Below are positions 1 to 8,204 of a DNA stretch of 64,000 bases, piece after piece. Both the position numbers and the translations under genes were made by a program. The DNA is from Pelomonas sp036401055. Its GTDB lineage: Bacteria > Pseudomonadota > Gammaproteobacteria > Burkholderiales > Burkholderiaceae_C. The notes beneath the pieces are model-generated. The model was not told where the DNA came from, searched no databases, and saw nothing but the letters and a program-made list of their open reading frames with translations. Each line of letters begins with the position of its first letter. The stretch's first letter is position 1. The DNA is taken from positions 1 to 64,000 of the forward strand of contig DASWWC010000109.1 of assembly GCA_036401055.1 (NCBI GenBank). Direction: 5' to 3'.

Positions 1-372
1 CGCCAGCCGCGCCTGGCGCCCGCGGCGGTGCAGGCGGGGCCGGAGGGCCGGCCCGCCCTGCACCTGGCCCGCTACCGGGAGCAGGTGGAGCAGCATTTCC
101 GCAGCCATCCCGAGGTTGCAATGCTGGTCGAGCCGCTGGGCATCACGGCGGCGCAGATGAACCGCATCTGCCGCAGCCACCTGCATTGCTCGGCGCTGGC
201 CCTGGTGCACCAGCGTCTGCTGCTGGAGGCCAAGCGCGAGCTGGGCTACACGACACTGCAGGTGCGGCAGATTTCCGACGCGCTGGGCTTCTCGGACCCG
301 GCTTACTTCACGCGCTTCTTCCGGCGGCTGACCGGACTGTCGCCCAAGCAGTGGCGCGACGCACGCATCTAG
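1..372 (+). CDS. AraC-family transcriptional regulator, C-terminal part (5' end outside window)
   Basis: The reading frame is open from base 1, so the N-terminus lies upstream of the window. The visible part of about 120 residues holds the two helix-turn-helix units of an AraC/XylS DNA-binding domain: a first helix pair around ITAAQMNRICR and the classic second one, QISDALGFSDPAYFTRFFRR, followed by the usual LSPKQWR ending. The effector domain is not visible, so the ligand cannot be inferred. The stop codon at 370-372 overlaps the ribosome-binding site of the next gene, which suggests co-transcription. A GTG at 28 could be read as a start but would leave no sensor domain, so a truncated view is the better reading. 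Confidence 0.88.
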   Translation, partial: RQPRLAPAAVQAGPEGRPALHLARYREQVEQHFRSHPEVAMLVEPLGITAAQMNRICRSHLHCSALALVHQRLLLEAKRELGYTTLQVRQISDALGFSDPAYFTRFFRRLTGLSPKQWRDARI

Positions 373-380
373 GAGATTTC

Positions 381-980
381 ATGGCCGCCGTCATCGTCAA
401 CCCCGCCCACGTTCACGAGTTCGCCAGCGAGCAGAGCTTCCACGACTGGCTGGCCATCCACCACGACCAGCGGGATGAGGTCTGGATCAAGGTCCACAAG
501 GTCGGCTCCGGCCTGCCGTCCATCACGTCCAAGCAGGCCATCGACGTGGTGCTGTGCTGGGGCTGGATCGACGGCATCCGCAAGGGGCTGGACGAGCGCA
601 GCTTTCTGCAGCGCTACACGCCGCGCCGCAAGACCAGCATCTGGAGCCGGATCAATGTGGACAACGTCGCGCGGCTGATCGAGGCCGGCCGCATGACGCC
701 GCACGGGCTGCGCGAGGTGGACGCGGCCAAGGCCGACGGCCGCTGGGATCGCGCCTACGGCAGCGGCAAGGGTCTGAAGATTCCCGATGATCTGCAGGCC
801 GCCATCGACGCGGTGCCCCAGGCGAAGCAGATGCTGGCCATGCTCACCGAGCAGAACCGCTTCGCGCTGGCCTTTCGCATGCACAACATCAAGACGCCTG
901 CCGGCCGCCAGCGCAAGATCGAGGCCTTCGTTCAGATGCTCCAGCGCGGCGAGACCCTCTACCCGCAGAAGAGGCCCTAA
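381..980 (+). CDS. YdeI/OmpD-associated family protein
   Basis: This 199-residue cytoplasmic protein has the conserved core of the YdeI or OmpD-associated family: an N-terminal WIKVHK strand region, then a stretch around residues 55-65 with CWGWIDGIRK, then RYTPRRKTSIWS. No signal peptide or membrane segment is visible. Members have been linked to bacteriocin and peptide tolerance in enterobacteria, but no reaction is established, so no function is asserted here. The start at 381 is set by an AGGAG at 371-375 that overlaps the stop codon of the AraC-type gene. The frame stays open further upstream, but those codons overlap the regulator out of frame. It forms a small plus-strand cluster with its two neighbours. 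Confidence 0.85.
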   Translation: MAAVIVNPAHVHEFASEQSFHDWLAIHHDQRDEVWIKVHKVGSGLPSITSKQAIDVVLCWGWIDGIRKGLDERSFLQRYTPRRKTSIWSRINVDNVARLIEAGRMTPHGLREVDAAKADGRWDRAYGSGKGLKIPDDLQAAIDAVPQAKQMLAMLTEQNRFALAFRMHNIKTPAGRQRKIEAFVQMLQRGETLYPQKRP

Positions 981-990
981 GCTATCGCCC

Positions 991-1542
991 GTGAAAATCG
1001 TCTGTATCGGGTGGGGTGCGCTGGTCTGGAAACCGGACGTGCTCCGCTGCAAGGGGCCGTGGCAAACCGGCGGCCCCACACTTCCTCTTGAATTCGCCCG
1101 CACCTCGCGTGATGGCCGGCTGATGCTGGTGCTGACCGAGGGCGGCGCGCCCAGCCCCACGCGCTGGGTCGAGCTGGACTACGCCACGCCGCAGCAGGCC
1201 CAGGAGGCACTCGCCGGCCGCGAGGCCTCGGGGCCCGACTCCATCGGCCTGTGGCCCGGGCCCGAGCCCCGGCATGCGGTCGGCGCAGCCGGCATCGCCC
1301 AGTGGGCGGCGGCCGAGGGCGTCGATGCGGTGGTCTGGAGCGCGCTCAAGCCCAGGTTCCTCGGTGAATTCGGGCGCGTGCCGACCGGCCCGGACGAGGC
1401 GCTGGACTACCTGCGAGGCCTGGACGCCGAGACGCTGGCCAAGGCGCGCGAGTACGTGGTGCGCGCGCCCGCCGAGGTGTGCACGCCCATTCGCGACGCC
1501 ATGGCGCGCGAGCTGGGCTGGCTGCCGGAGCCGTCGGCCTAG
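991..1542 (+). CDS. conserved protein, possibly of the gamma-glutamylcyclotransferase-like fold
   Basis: This is a 183-residue protein that begins at a GTG, ten bases after the YdeI-family stop. The N-terminus (KIVCIGWGALVWKP) resembles the YGSLIW signature of gamma-glutamylcyclotransferase-like proteins. A following PLEFARTSRDGRLMLVL segment is typical of a group of conserved bacterial proteins of that type. There is no signal peptide. The match is by eye to a short motif, so the fold is tentative and the substrate unknown. The 3' end overlaps the convergent ParB-fold gene by four bases (1539-1542). Its position suggests it belongs to the preceding plus-strand cluster. Confidence 0.7.
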   Translation: MKIVCIGWGALVWKPDVLRCKGPWQTGGPTLPLEFARTSRDGRLMLVLTEGGAPSPTRWVELDYATPQQAQEALAGREASGPDSIGLWPGPEPRHAVGAAGIAQWAAAEGVDAVVWSALKPRFLGEFGRVPTGPDEALDYLRGLDAETLAKAREYVVRAPAEVCTPIRDAMARELGWLPEPSA

Positions 1543-2333
1543 GTCCGTTCGGCCAGCGCCTGCCGCAGCGCGGCGTTCTCGGCCTCCAGCTCGGCGACGC
1601 GCAGCAGCAGCGACGCGACCGTGTGCTGCGGCGCCTCGTCCTCGGCCGCCGCCTCCGAAACCTCGGGGGCCGGCGCAGGGGCCCGGCGCTTGGATTCGCG
1701 CACGCGCTTGGCGGCCTGCTTCAACTCCTCGGCACCGGCTGCTGCGGCGGCGGCCTGCTCCTGGGCCGGCAGCGTCGCGACGGCCGCGGCCGCGCTGATG
1801 GACACCGCGCCGGCCTTCACGGCCGCCACCAGCTCGGGCGCGCCCTGCTTCTGGATCTTCTCGATCAGCACGACCTGGCTGCTGCTCAGGCGCGCGGCCT
1901 TGGCCAGCGCCTCGCGGGTGGCCAGGGCTTCCTCGTCGGACACCGGCGCCGGGGCTGCCACCGCGGCGTGAGGCTCGGGCGCCTCCGCCACGGGCGTGCT
2001 GCGAGCGCGCCGGTCGGCGACGATCTCGCGCTTGCGCAGCGCGAGCACGCCGCGCTGGAAGTCCGAGATGCTGCGCCGGCCCAGGTGCTGGTCGATCATC
2101 CACAGGTGCACGTCCTCCATGGACTGGAAGCGCGTGTTCTGCACTGTCTGGAAGGGCAGGCCGTGCTTGCGGCAGATGCCGTAGCGGTTGTGGCCGTCCA
2201 CCAGCACGTTGCCCCACAGCACCAGCGCGTCGCGGCAGCCTTCGGCCAGGATGCTTCGCTCCAGCGCCTCGTGTTCCTCCGCCGTCAGCGGGTCGATGTA
2301 GGCCTTGAGTTCTTCGTTGACGACGATGTCCAT
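1539..2333 (-). CDS. orphan ParB/Srx-fold protein with C-terminal zipper-like tail
   Basis: A 264-residue protein. Residues 1-110 look like a ParB N-terminal (Srx-fold, CTPase/nuclease-like) domain: LTAEEHEALERSILAEG, then LVDGHNRY, which matches the core DGHNRY motif, and a QHLGRRSISDFQRG helix. The middle is Ala/Glu/Lys-rich and low in complexity. The C-terminus (VASLLLRVAELEAENAALRQAL) has leucine-zipper spacing and could dimerise. No ParA, helicase or replication gene is nearby, so it is not part of a visible partition system. Similar orphan proteins occur on chromosomes and mobile elements with unknown roles. Confidence 0.82.
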   Translation of the reverse strand: MDIVVNEELKAYIDPLTAEEHEALERSILAEGCRDALVLWGNVLVDGHNRYGICRKHGLPFQTVQNTRFQSMEDVHLWMIDQHLGRRSISDFQRGVLALRKREIVADRRARSTPVAEAPEPHAAVAAPAPVSDEEALATREALAKAARLSSSQVVLIEKIQKQGAPELVAAVKAGAVSISAAAAVATLPAQEQAAAAAAGAEELKQAAKRVRESKRRAPAPAPEVSEAAAEDEAPQHTVASLLLRVAELEAENAALRQALAERT

Positions 2334-2356
2334 GGAGACCGTATGCAGGGCAGGGC

Positions 2357-2389
2357 AAAAGGGGGCGGATTCTAGAGAGCCCGCGCCCC
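2357..2389 (-). terminator. possible terminator after the PL11 gene
   Basis: On the minus strand, just after the PL11 stop, a GGGGCG/CGCCCC stem with a long loop is followed by CCTTTTG. The stem is short and the loop large, so this is a weak call. Confidence 0.35.
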
Positions 2390-2397
2390 GTTGCCCG

Positions 2398-4362
2398 TCA
2401 CGGGCGCTGCAGCCGCCGCGTGGTGACGCGCGGCGCCGGCGGCTCCTTCATGCCGGCGCCCAGCTCGAAGCTGGGGTAGGGCGGCTGGTTGTAGGCCGTG
2501 TTCTGCCACGCGATGGCGACTCGGTACTGCGCGTCGTGCATCAGCGTGACCAGGCGGCGCTCGGTGGCGTAGGGCGTCGTGTAGATGTGCAGCGCCGTGT
2601 CGTCCGGCGTGCGCCACACGACCTCCTCGCGCCAGTCGCCGAACAGGTCGGCCGACACGATGGGCACGTTCTTCGTGCCATTGGTGCTGACCACGCCGGG
2701 TGCCTCCAGCAGCGTGCGCGAGGCGCCGGCCGTCCAGTCCCACTTGTTGATGCGATTCTTGTCGAACAGCTCGCGCAGTTCGTCGCCGTCCCACCAGACC
2801 ACGAAGCTCATCTCGCGCGGGCGCTTGACGCCGGCTATGACCTGGCCCTGTGCGGTGTAGAGCGTGTCGCCGTTGCTGGCCCAGGCTTCGGAGCCGGCGT
2901 GGCGCGGGTCGATGTCGGCGGACGCGCCGCGGCCCGTGTCCTTGTCGGCCGGCGTGCTCCAAAGCACCTTGCCGGTCTTGGCATCCAGCATGGCCGAGCC
3001 GATGCCGCCGTTGCTGCGCACCACCTCGTGCGCGCCGAACTTTTCCAGCCCCGGGCGCGTGGGGTCCAGGTCGCCCACGGCCATCGCGTCGCCGTGCAGC
3101 AGGCCCGAGCTCCACAGGCCCCTGCCGTCGTCGTCCACGGCCATCGCGCCGTAGAGGATCTCGTCGCGGCCGTCGCCGTCCACGTCGGCCACGCTGAACT
3201 GGTGGTTGCCCTGGCCGCCGTAGGCCTGGTTGCCGGGCTCGGCGCTGTCGAAGGTCCAGCGCCGGGTCAGCTTGCCGTCGCGCCAGTCCCAGGCGGCCAG
3301 CGTCGTGCGGCCGTAGTAGCCACGCGCCATGACGATGCTGGGGCGCTCGCCGTCCAGGTAGGCCGTGCCGGCCAGGAAGCGGTCGGAGCGGTTGGCATAG
3401 CCGTCGCCCCAGACCTCGGCCATCTGCGCCTCGCTGGGCGCGTCGCCGCGCGGATCGCGCGCCGGCCAGTAGGGCTCGCTGGCCAGCGCCTTGCCGGTCA
3501 GGCCGTCGAACACGGTCAGGAACTCGGGGCCCTTGACGATGCGCCCCTGCATGGTGGCCACCATGCTGCCGTCGGCCAGCACCTTGGCGCCGGTGCGGTC
3601 GCGCGTGGGGCGCTCGCCGCCGTGCTCGCGCCAGTCGGCCTTGGCGTTGCCCAGCACGCGGCCGGTGCCGTCCACCGTGCCGTCGCTGGTGCGCACGGCC
3701 AGCTCGGCGCGGCCGTCGCCGTCGTAGTCGAACACCTGGAACTGCGTGTAGTGAGCGCCGGCGCGGATGTTGTGGCCCAGGTTGATGCGCCACAGCCGCG
3801 TGCCGTCCAGCTTGTAGGCGTCCAGGTAGACATCGCCCGTGTAGCCGCCGAAGGCGTTGTCCTTGGCGTTGCTGGGGTCCCATTTCAGGATGAGCTCGTA
3901 GCGGCCGTCGCCGTCCAGGTCGGCCACGCTGGCCTCGCCGGCGGCGTAGGTGTAGGCCTCGCCCGCGGGCGTGACGCCGCCTTCCGGCTTCTGCAGCGGC
4001 AGGCGCAGGTAGCCGCCGGCCCACACCTTGGCGGGCTCGCTGGCGGCAACGTCCTGGCCGTTGACGCGGGTGCGCACCACGTAGGTGGACTGCGCGGTGC
4101 CAGCCTTGTCGACCAGGTTGGTGGCGCCGGCCAGGGGCTTGGCGTTGAGCTTGCTGCCATCGCGGTAGACGTCGAACTCGGTGCCCGGCGCGTCGCCGGC
4201 CAGCAGCCGCCAGCTCACCAGCACGCCGCCGTCGTGCGCGGGCACGGCGACGGCGCCGCGGTCCAGGAACTCCAGCCAGCGTGGGCCGGTCTGGGCGCCG
4301 AGGCCGGTGGCCAGCCCCAGCGCTGCGAGGCCGGTCATGAGTCGATGACCAAAAGGATTCAT
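2398..4362 (-). CDS. rhamnogalacturonan lyase, family PL11
   Basis: A 654-residue secreted polysaccharide lyase of the YesW/YesX type. Such enzymes cleave the rhamnose-galacturonate backbone of pectic RG-I by beta-elimination. The chain has an N-terminal signal peptide (about residues 1-24), a fibronectin-like start (FDVYRDGSKLNAKPL), then a long beta-propeller with repeated Asp-rich calcium loops of the DLDGDGRYE, DYDGDGRAE and DVDGDGRDE kind, ending with GDWREEVVWRTPDD, all typical of PL11. The chosen start (ATG at 4362) places a normal leader at the N-terminus; 21 in-frame residues upstream lack leader character. The gene stands alone on the minus strand and diverges from a small secreted protein gene. 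With the PL4 gene at the other end of the window it suggests RG-I use. Confidence 0.93.
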   Translation of the reverse strand: MNPFGHRLMTGLAALGLATGLGAQTGPRWLEFLDRGAVAVPAHDGGVLVSWRLLAGDAPGTEFDVYRDGSKLNAKPLAGATNLVDKAGTAQSTYVVRTRVNGQDVAASEPAKVWAGGYLRLPLQKPEGGVTPAGEAYTYAAGEASVADLDGDGRYELILKWDPSNAKDNAFGGYTGDVYLDAYKLDGTRLWRINLGHNIRAGAHYTQFQVFDYDGDGRAELAVRTSDGTVDGTGRVLGNAKADWREHGGERPTRDRTGAKVLADGSMVATMQGRIVKGPEFLTVFDGLTGKALASEPYWPARDPRGDAPSEAQMAEVWGDGYANRSDRFLAGTAYLDGERPSIVMARGYYGRTTLAAWDWRDGKLTRRWTFDSAEPGNQAYGGQGNHQFSVADVDGDGRDEILYGAMAVDDDGRGLWSSGLLHGDAMAVGDLDPTRPGLEKFGAHEVVRSNGGIGSAMLDAKTGKVLWSTPADKDTGRGASADIDPRHAGSEAWASNGDTLYTAQGQVIAGVKRPREMSFVVWWDGDELRELFDKNRINKWDWTAGASRTLLEAPGVVSTNGTKNVPIVSADLFGDWREEVVWRTPDDTALHIYTTPYATERRLVTLMHDAQYRVAIAWQNTAYNQPPYPSFELGAGMKEPPAPRVTTRRLQRP

Positions 4363-4582
4363 TGGGCTTGCGGTCCTGTGCGGTGGGCGTTTCGGACGAT
4401 GGTAGGACCGGCCGTCGGGCGGCAACGGTCAACGCGCTGCGCGATTCGCAGCGGCGCCGGCCGGCGCCGGGAAATTGCAGTTCATCCGCGCCCGCCGGCT
4501 GTTCATCGCCTGCCGCTCGCGGCGCACGGGGCGGCTGACGACACTGCAATCACTGACACAGCCAACCCACCCGGAGCCCGCC
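4363..4582. promoter_or_regulatory. divergent intergenic region between the PL11 and small-protein genes
   Basis: This 220-base gap must carry the promoters of two divergent genes. Visible structure is an 8-bp inverted repeat, ATTGCAGT at 4474-4481 and ACTGCAAT at 4543-4550, and a 16-bp GC-only palindrome at 4453-4468. No convincing -35/-10 pair is seen. The palindrome could be chance in DNA this rich in GC. Confidence 0.3.
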
Positions 4583-4831
4583 ATGAACGCCATTGCCAAC
4601 ACCTTCGTCATCGCCCTGGCCTCGGTCGCCGCGGCCGCCGCCATCGGCGTCGGCCTGGCCAACGGCACGGCGGAACCGGCCACCGGCGTGGTGCAGCTGG
4701 AGCGCGTGGTGGTGGTCGGCCAGCGCGCCGTCGAGGGGCAGGTGATCGCCAAGCTGCCGCGCGTCGTCGTCGAGCACCGTCGCGAGGTGGCGACGGTGGC
4801 GGTCCTGCGGCCGGTGGCACGCCCGGTCTGA
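4583..4831 (+). CDS. small exported hypothetical protein
   Basis: An 82-residue protein starting at the ATG preceded by CGGAG. Residues 5-27 form one hydrophobic Ala-rich segment that is either a signal peptide or a membrane anchor. The rest is short, Val/Arg-rich and contains a LERVVVVGQRA stretch. No family is recognised. It is likely real because coding is followed at once by a strong intrinsic terminator at 4856-4881, which makes a tidy single-gene unit. The function is unknown. Confidence 0.6.
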   Translation: MNAIANTFVIALASVAAAAAIGVGLANGTAEPATGVVQLERVVVVGQRAVEGQVIAKLPRVVVEHRREVATVAVLRPVARPV

Positions 4832-4855
4832 GTCGCCAGCGCCTGTCAGCCCTCA

Positions 4856-4881
4856 CCCGCCGCTGGCGGGTTTCTTTTTTT
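4856..4881 (+). terminator. intrinsic terminator of the small exported protein gene
   Basis: A perfect 6-bp stem, CCCGCC (4856-4861) and GGCGGG (4865-4870), with loop GCT, is followed by TTTCTTTTTTT. It begins 25 bases after the stop codon at 4831 and is one of the clearest intrinsic terminators in the window. Confidence 0.9.
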
Positions 4882-4917
4882 CTGCCGGCTGTACCGGAGG
4901 CCAGCCAGCCCCATGGC

Positions 4918-4945
4918 AAAAGCCCGGGCCGCAGGGCGCCGGGCT
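4918..4945 (-). terminator. intrinsic terminator of the Cys-repeat secreted protein gene
   Basis: On the minus strand a perfect 7-bp stem, AGCCCGG and CCGGGCT, with an 11-base loop, is followed by a short T run. It lies about 25 bases past the stop codon at 4970. Confidence 0.7.
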
Positions 4946-4969
4946 GGGTGGAGGTGGCGTGAGCCGGGC

Positions 4970-5518
4970 TTACTGGAAGTAGCGGGCCTTGGCGCTGGCC
5001 TGGCAGCTGTCCTTGGCGTTGCCGGCCAGCGAGTCGCAGCGCTCGTTGGCGGCCTTGTAGTCGGCCTTCAGCTTGGCTTCCATCTGGTCGTTCTGCACTT
5101 CGGCGATCTTCTTGTTGGCCTTCAGGTCGGCCTTGGCCTTGTCGTGGGCGGCCTTGGCGTCGGCGTTGCAGACGTCCTTGTCATTGCCGGCCTTGGCATC
5201 GCAGACCTCCTTGGCCACCTGGTACTTGGCCTCGATGCGGGCCTCCAGGTAGTCGTTGCGGTCCTTGGTGGTGCCGGTGTGCTGGTACTCCAGATGGGCC
5301 AGCGCCACCTTCTCGTGGCCCTTGGCACGCTCCACGCAGACGTCCTTGGCATTGCCGGACAGCGTGTTGCAGCCATCGCGTTCGGTCTTGAACATCGCCT
5401 TCACCTCGTCCTTGGCGGTGGCGTAGACGGGCTGCGTGAGGTTGGCCGAGGCGGCGCCGGCCAGGCCGGCCAGCACCAGGGCGCAGAGCAGGCGGGGGGC
5501 TTGGGATCGTGTCGTCAT
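4970..5518 (-). CDS. secreted Lys/Ala-rich protein with repeated paired-cysteine motif
   Basis: A 182-residue protein with a Sec signal peptide of about 25 residues (ending ASA). The mature part is helical and charged, rich in Lys, Ala, Asp and Glu. It carries three cysteine pairs in a repeated pattern, CNTLSGNAKDVC, CDAKAGNDKDVC and CDSLAGNAKDSC, spaced along the chain, plus a C.ADAKAAHDKAK segment. The pairs probably form disulfides in the periplasm. Similar short proteins are common in Burkholderiales, usually as hypothetical or TolA-like proteins; the similarity to TolA is only in Lys/Ala composition. The start at 5518 is the ATG that gives a leader, with a GGAG just upstream; longer versions would place an Arg-rich non-leader segment in front. 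The role is unknown. Confidence 0.75.
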   Translation of the reverse strand: MTTRSQAPRLLCALVLAGLAGAASANLTQPVYATAKDEVKAMFKTERDGCNTLSGNAKDVCVERAKGHEKVALAHLEYQHTGTTKDRNDYLEARIEAKYQVAKEVCDAKAGNDKDVCNADAKAAHDKAKADLKANKKIAEVQNDQMEAKLKADYKAANERCDSLAGNAKDSCQASAKARYFQ

Positions 5519-5797
5519 GGGAGGCTCCTTGGGGTGGGGGGCGGTGGAGGTGGCGGGGCATCGGCGCCGCCGCCGTGGTGCATGCACCAGGCCTCCAATT
5601 TGCGCCCCGCGCTGCGTTTGCAGGGTCGGGAGGGGACCATTGCGGCTGTAGGCCTGGACCGACGATGCCTCGACCGGGGTGGCCCGAACCCGGCGGGATC
5701 TCCCCACCACGCCTCCACGAGCGCTGCGTGTTGACCGGCACCGCAATGCCCAGCCCATGCCGGCCGCGCGCCCGAAGCGGCGCAGCCCGCTTGCGGA
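5519..5797. other. intergenic gap with no gene
   Basis: This 279-base gap lies between two minus-strand genes. It should hold the promoter of the Cys-repeat gene, but no clear -35/-10 pair is seen. A GC-rich, purine-skewed stretch at 5530-5560 and the hairpin at 5775-5792 are the only visible structures. Confidence 0.4.
5775..5792 (-). terminator. hairpin just after the last gene of the GH operon
   Basis: AAGCGG (5775-5780) and CCGCTT (5787-5792) form a 6-bp stem with a 6-base loop, six bases beyond the stop of the GH5 gene at 5798. There is no T tract, so termination here is only a possibility. Confidence 0.35.
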
Positions 5798-6904
5798 TCA
5801 ATGCCGCGCCACGGCGCCCACGATGGCCTTCAGCAGCTCGGCGTCCAGCACCTTGCCCGTCGCGCGGTCGAAGATCGCGAAACCCTCGGGCTTGTTGAAG
5901 ACGCCGTTGTCCCAGTAGACCGGCACCAGGCCGCGCTGGTGGGCCGAGCGGGTGATGTAGGCGTTCCAGTCGGCGCGATACCGTGCCGCCCCGGGCACGG
6001 CCGGCCGCGACACGGCGCCGTACTCGCCCAGGATGACCGGCACGCCGCGGTCGATGAAGCGGGTCTTCATCTTGTCGAACTGCTTGTCGGCGTGGGCCTC
6101 GCCGCCCCAGTTGGCGGTGACCTTGGGGTCCGTCGCGCCTCGGCCCCACTGCCAGACCTTGCCTTCGTTCTGCAGCGTGAACTCGTAGGGGTCGTAGTAG
6201 TGCACCTCCATCATCAGCCGGCCGGGCGTGGGGTCGGCGGGCAGCACGGCGAAGTCCACCGTGTGGTCGATGTTGGTGTTGAAGCCCTGCACGACGAGGT
6301 GGCGGCGCGGGTTGTGGCCGCCGGTGGCGCGCACCGTCGTCACGAAGGTCTGGTTGAAGCTGTTCTGCGCCTTGACGTACTCGGCGGTGGGCTTGCCGTA
6401 GTCGCCCTCCACCATGACCTCGTTGGTGCCGGCGAACAGCAGGCCTTCGTTGTGGTCCTTGAAGTGTTCGGCGATCTGCGTCCAGTACAGCGCGAGGCGC
6501 CGGTTGACCTCGTCCTGGTGCTTCGCCGTGGGCTGCATCCAGCCGCCGTCCCAGTGGATGTTGATCATCACGATGAGGCCGGCCTCGCGGGCCCAGCCGA
6601 CGACCTCGGTGACGCGCGCCATCCATTCCGGCTTGATGCGGCCTTGCGCATCGGCGTACTGCTTCCAGGCCAGCGGGATGCGGATGGACTTGAAGCCCGC
6701 GGCCTTCACGGCCTGGATGAGCGGCTTGGTCGTGCGCGCATTGCCCCAGGCGGTCTCGCCGCCGATGGCCTCCAGCGAGTTGCCGAGGTTCCAGCCCGGC
6801 GCCATCTCACGGGCCAGCTCGGGGCCGCTGACCTCGCGCCAGGGTGCGGCGGTGGCGGAACCCAGTAGCGCGAGCGACAGCAGCAGGGCGAACAGTGATT
6901 TCAT
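5798..6904 (-). CDS. secreted GH5 endo-beta-1,4-glucanase/xyloglucanase
   Basis: A 368-residue glycoside hydrolase with a Sec signal peptide (cleavage after about residue 20, ATA-APW). The fold is a single GH5 TIM barrel: GWNLGNSLEA near residue 40, IRIPLAW near 75-80, NIHWDGGW at 115-122, acid/base Glu162 in GTNEV, and nucleophile Glu294 in LGEYG. The WNLGNSLE and NIHWDGGW signatures suit subfamily GH5_4, which holds many endoglucanases and xyloglucanases. That subfamily call is by eye. The gene is last in the minus-strand operon, 31 bases after a second GH5. The context (GH74, GH95, GH31, GH35) favours xyloglucan as substrate. It probably acts outside the cell or in the periplasm. Confidence 0.92.
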   Translation of the reverse strand: MKSLFALLLSLALLGSATAAPWREVSGPELAREMAPGWNLGNSLEAIGGETAWGNARTTKPLIQAVKAAGFKSIRIPLAWKQYADAQGRIKPEWMARVTEVVGWAREAGLIVMINIHWDGGWMQPTAKHQDEVNRRLALYWTQIAEHFKDHNEGLLFAGTNEVMVEGDYGKPTAEYVKAQNSFNQTFVTTVRATGGHNPRRHLVVQGFNTNIDHTVDFAVLPADPTPGRLMMEVHYYDPYEFTLQNEGKVWQWGRGATDPKVTANWGGEAHADKQFDKMKTRFIDRGVPVILGEYGAVSRPAVPGAARYRADWNAYITRSAHQRGLVPVYWDNGVFNKPEGFAIFDRATGKVLDAELLKAIVGAVARH

Positions 6905-6935
6905 CGTTCTTGTCTCCGAGGGGCCGACGCCAGCG

Positions 6936-8204
6936 TCATCGTGCGCCGTCGACCAGCGCGGCCAGGATGGGGGCGTCCAGCACGCGGTTGCGGCTGCGGT
7001 CCAGCAGCGTGCCCGTGTCCCAGTAGAAGGGCACCAGCCCCGTCGCGCGGGCGCGTTGCGTCACGGCCTTGCAGTAGGCGGCGCGGCTCTTCTGGTGCAG
7101 GGCCAGCGCGTCGCCGGTCAGCGTGTTGCTGCGGTCCTGCGTGCCGTACTCGCCGACGATGACGGGGATGCCCTTGTCGATGAAGCGGGCCTTCATCAAG
7201 GCCATCATGGCGTCGAGGGTGGCCTCCTCGCCCCAGGTGGGGTTGTGCGCGGTGTCGGTGCTGGAGTGGTTGCCCTGGCCCCAGTAATAGAACTGGTTGC
7301 CCCAGCTCTCGTCCTTGGTCATGCCGGTGAAGTTCCACGGCGTGTAGTAGTGGATCTCGGCCATCAGCCGGCCGTCCACGGTGTCGGTGGGCCAGCCGGT
7401 CATCAGCTGGTGGGTCAGCTCGACGTCGGTGGACGGGCCCTGCACGACCAGCGTGCGGTGGGCGTTGCGGCCACCGGTGGCGCGCACGGCGTCGATGAAG
7501 GTCTGGTGGTAGCTCATCAGCACGGTCATCTGCGCGGACGTCTTGACGTTGGGCTCGTTGGCGCTGGCGAACAGCAGCCGGCCGTCGAAGTCGCGCAGGG
7601 TCGTTGCGATCTGCTGCCAGAAGGCCTTCTGCCGGTGATTGACCGCCACCTGCTGCTCGGGCGTGACGTGCTCCTCCAGCCAGCCGCCGTCCCAGTGGAT
7701 GTTGAGGACCACGTGCAGGTCGGCGTCGATGCAGTACTGCACCACCTCCTGCACGCGCGCCATCCAGGCGGCCTCGATGCGGGCGGTGGCGGCGTCGGCG
7801 TACTGGTTCCACGAGGTGGGCAGCCGGATCGCATTGAAGCCCGAGGCCTTGGCGAACTGGACGAACTCGCGCGTGATGCGCGGGTTGCCCCAATAGGCCT
7901 CGGACTTGCCGCCCATGGCCTCCAGAGTGTTGCCGATGTTCAGGCCGAGCCGCAGCTTCCGCGCGATCTGCGCGGCGGTGTCGCCCATGCCGGTGGCGTC
8001 GGCCGCGCGGGGGCTGGTGTTGTAGTCGGGGTAGGGCGAGGCGGCCACCGGTGGAGGAGGGGGCGGCGGTGGCGGTGGCGAAGGTGGTGGTGGTGGCGGT
8101 GTGATGCTCGCCGGCGGCGGAGCGGCAGCGCTGCTTCCACCACCACCGCCACCGCAGCCGGCCAGCCCGGCCAGCAGCGTCAACGCGGCGTCGCGGCGCT
8201 TCAT
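6936..8204 (-). CDS. GH5 endoglucanase/xyloglucanase lipoprotein with low-complexity linker
   Basis: A 422-residue paralogue of the preceding GH5, but made as a lipoprotein: lipobox L-A-G-Cys17, followed by a Gly/Ser/Pro linker to about residue 60 that contains long Gly and Pro runs. The catalytic barrel has NIGNTLEAMGG, NIHWDGGW, acid/base Glu217 in SANEP and nucleophile Glu352 in GEYG. A long flexible linker after a lipid anchor fits an enzyme displayed on the outer membrane, where it could cut xyloglucan next to the TonB receptor. Surface exposure is inference. The start codon overlaps the GH39 stop by four bases (8201-8204, ATGA), so the two are translationally coupled. Confidence 0.93.
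   Translation of the reverse strand: MKRRDAALTLLAGLAGCGGGGGGSSAAAPPPASITPPPPPPSPPPPPPPPPPVAASPYPDYNTSPRAADATGMGDTAAQIARKLRLGLNIGNTLEAMGGKSEAYWGNPRITREFVQFAKASGFNAIRLPTSWNQYADAATARIEAAWMARVQEVVQYCIDADLHVVLNIHWDGGWLEEHVTPEQQVAVNHRQKAFWQQIATTLRDFDGRLLFASANEPNVKTSAQMTVLMSYHQTFIDAVRATGGRNAHRTLVVQGPSTDVELTHQLMTGWPTDTVDGRLMAEIHYYTPWNFTGMTKDESWGNQFYYWGQGNHSSTDTAHNPTWGEEATLDAMMALMKARFIDKGIPVIVGEYGTQDRSNTLTGDALALHQKSRAAYCKAVTQRARATGLVPFYWDTGTLLDRSRNRVLDAPILAALVDGAR

Noticed and set aside
4453..4468. 16-bp perfect palindrome of G and C only
   Set aside because: In DNA of this composition such palindromes occur by chance, and no loop or flanking signal gives it a role; mentioned only as visible structure.
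2305..4962. Long plus-strand open frame opposite the PL11 gene
   Set aside because: It is antisense to a clear PL11 protein, has Ala/Arg/His/Gly-rich composition with no domain, and arises from high GC content.
8041..8160. Simple-sequence tract that could be a CRISPR or satellite
   Set aside because: It encodes the Gly/Ser/Pro linker of the GH5 lipoprotein in frame; no repeat-spacer pattern.
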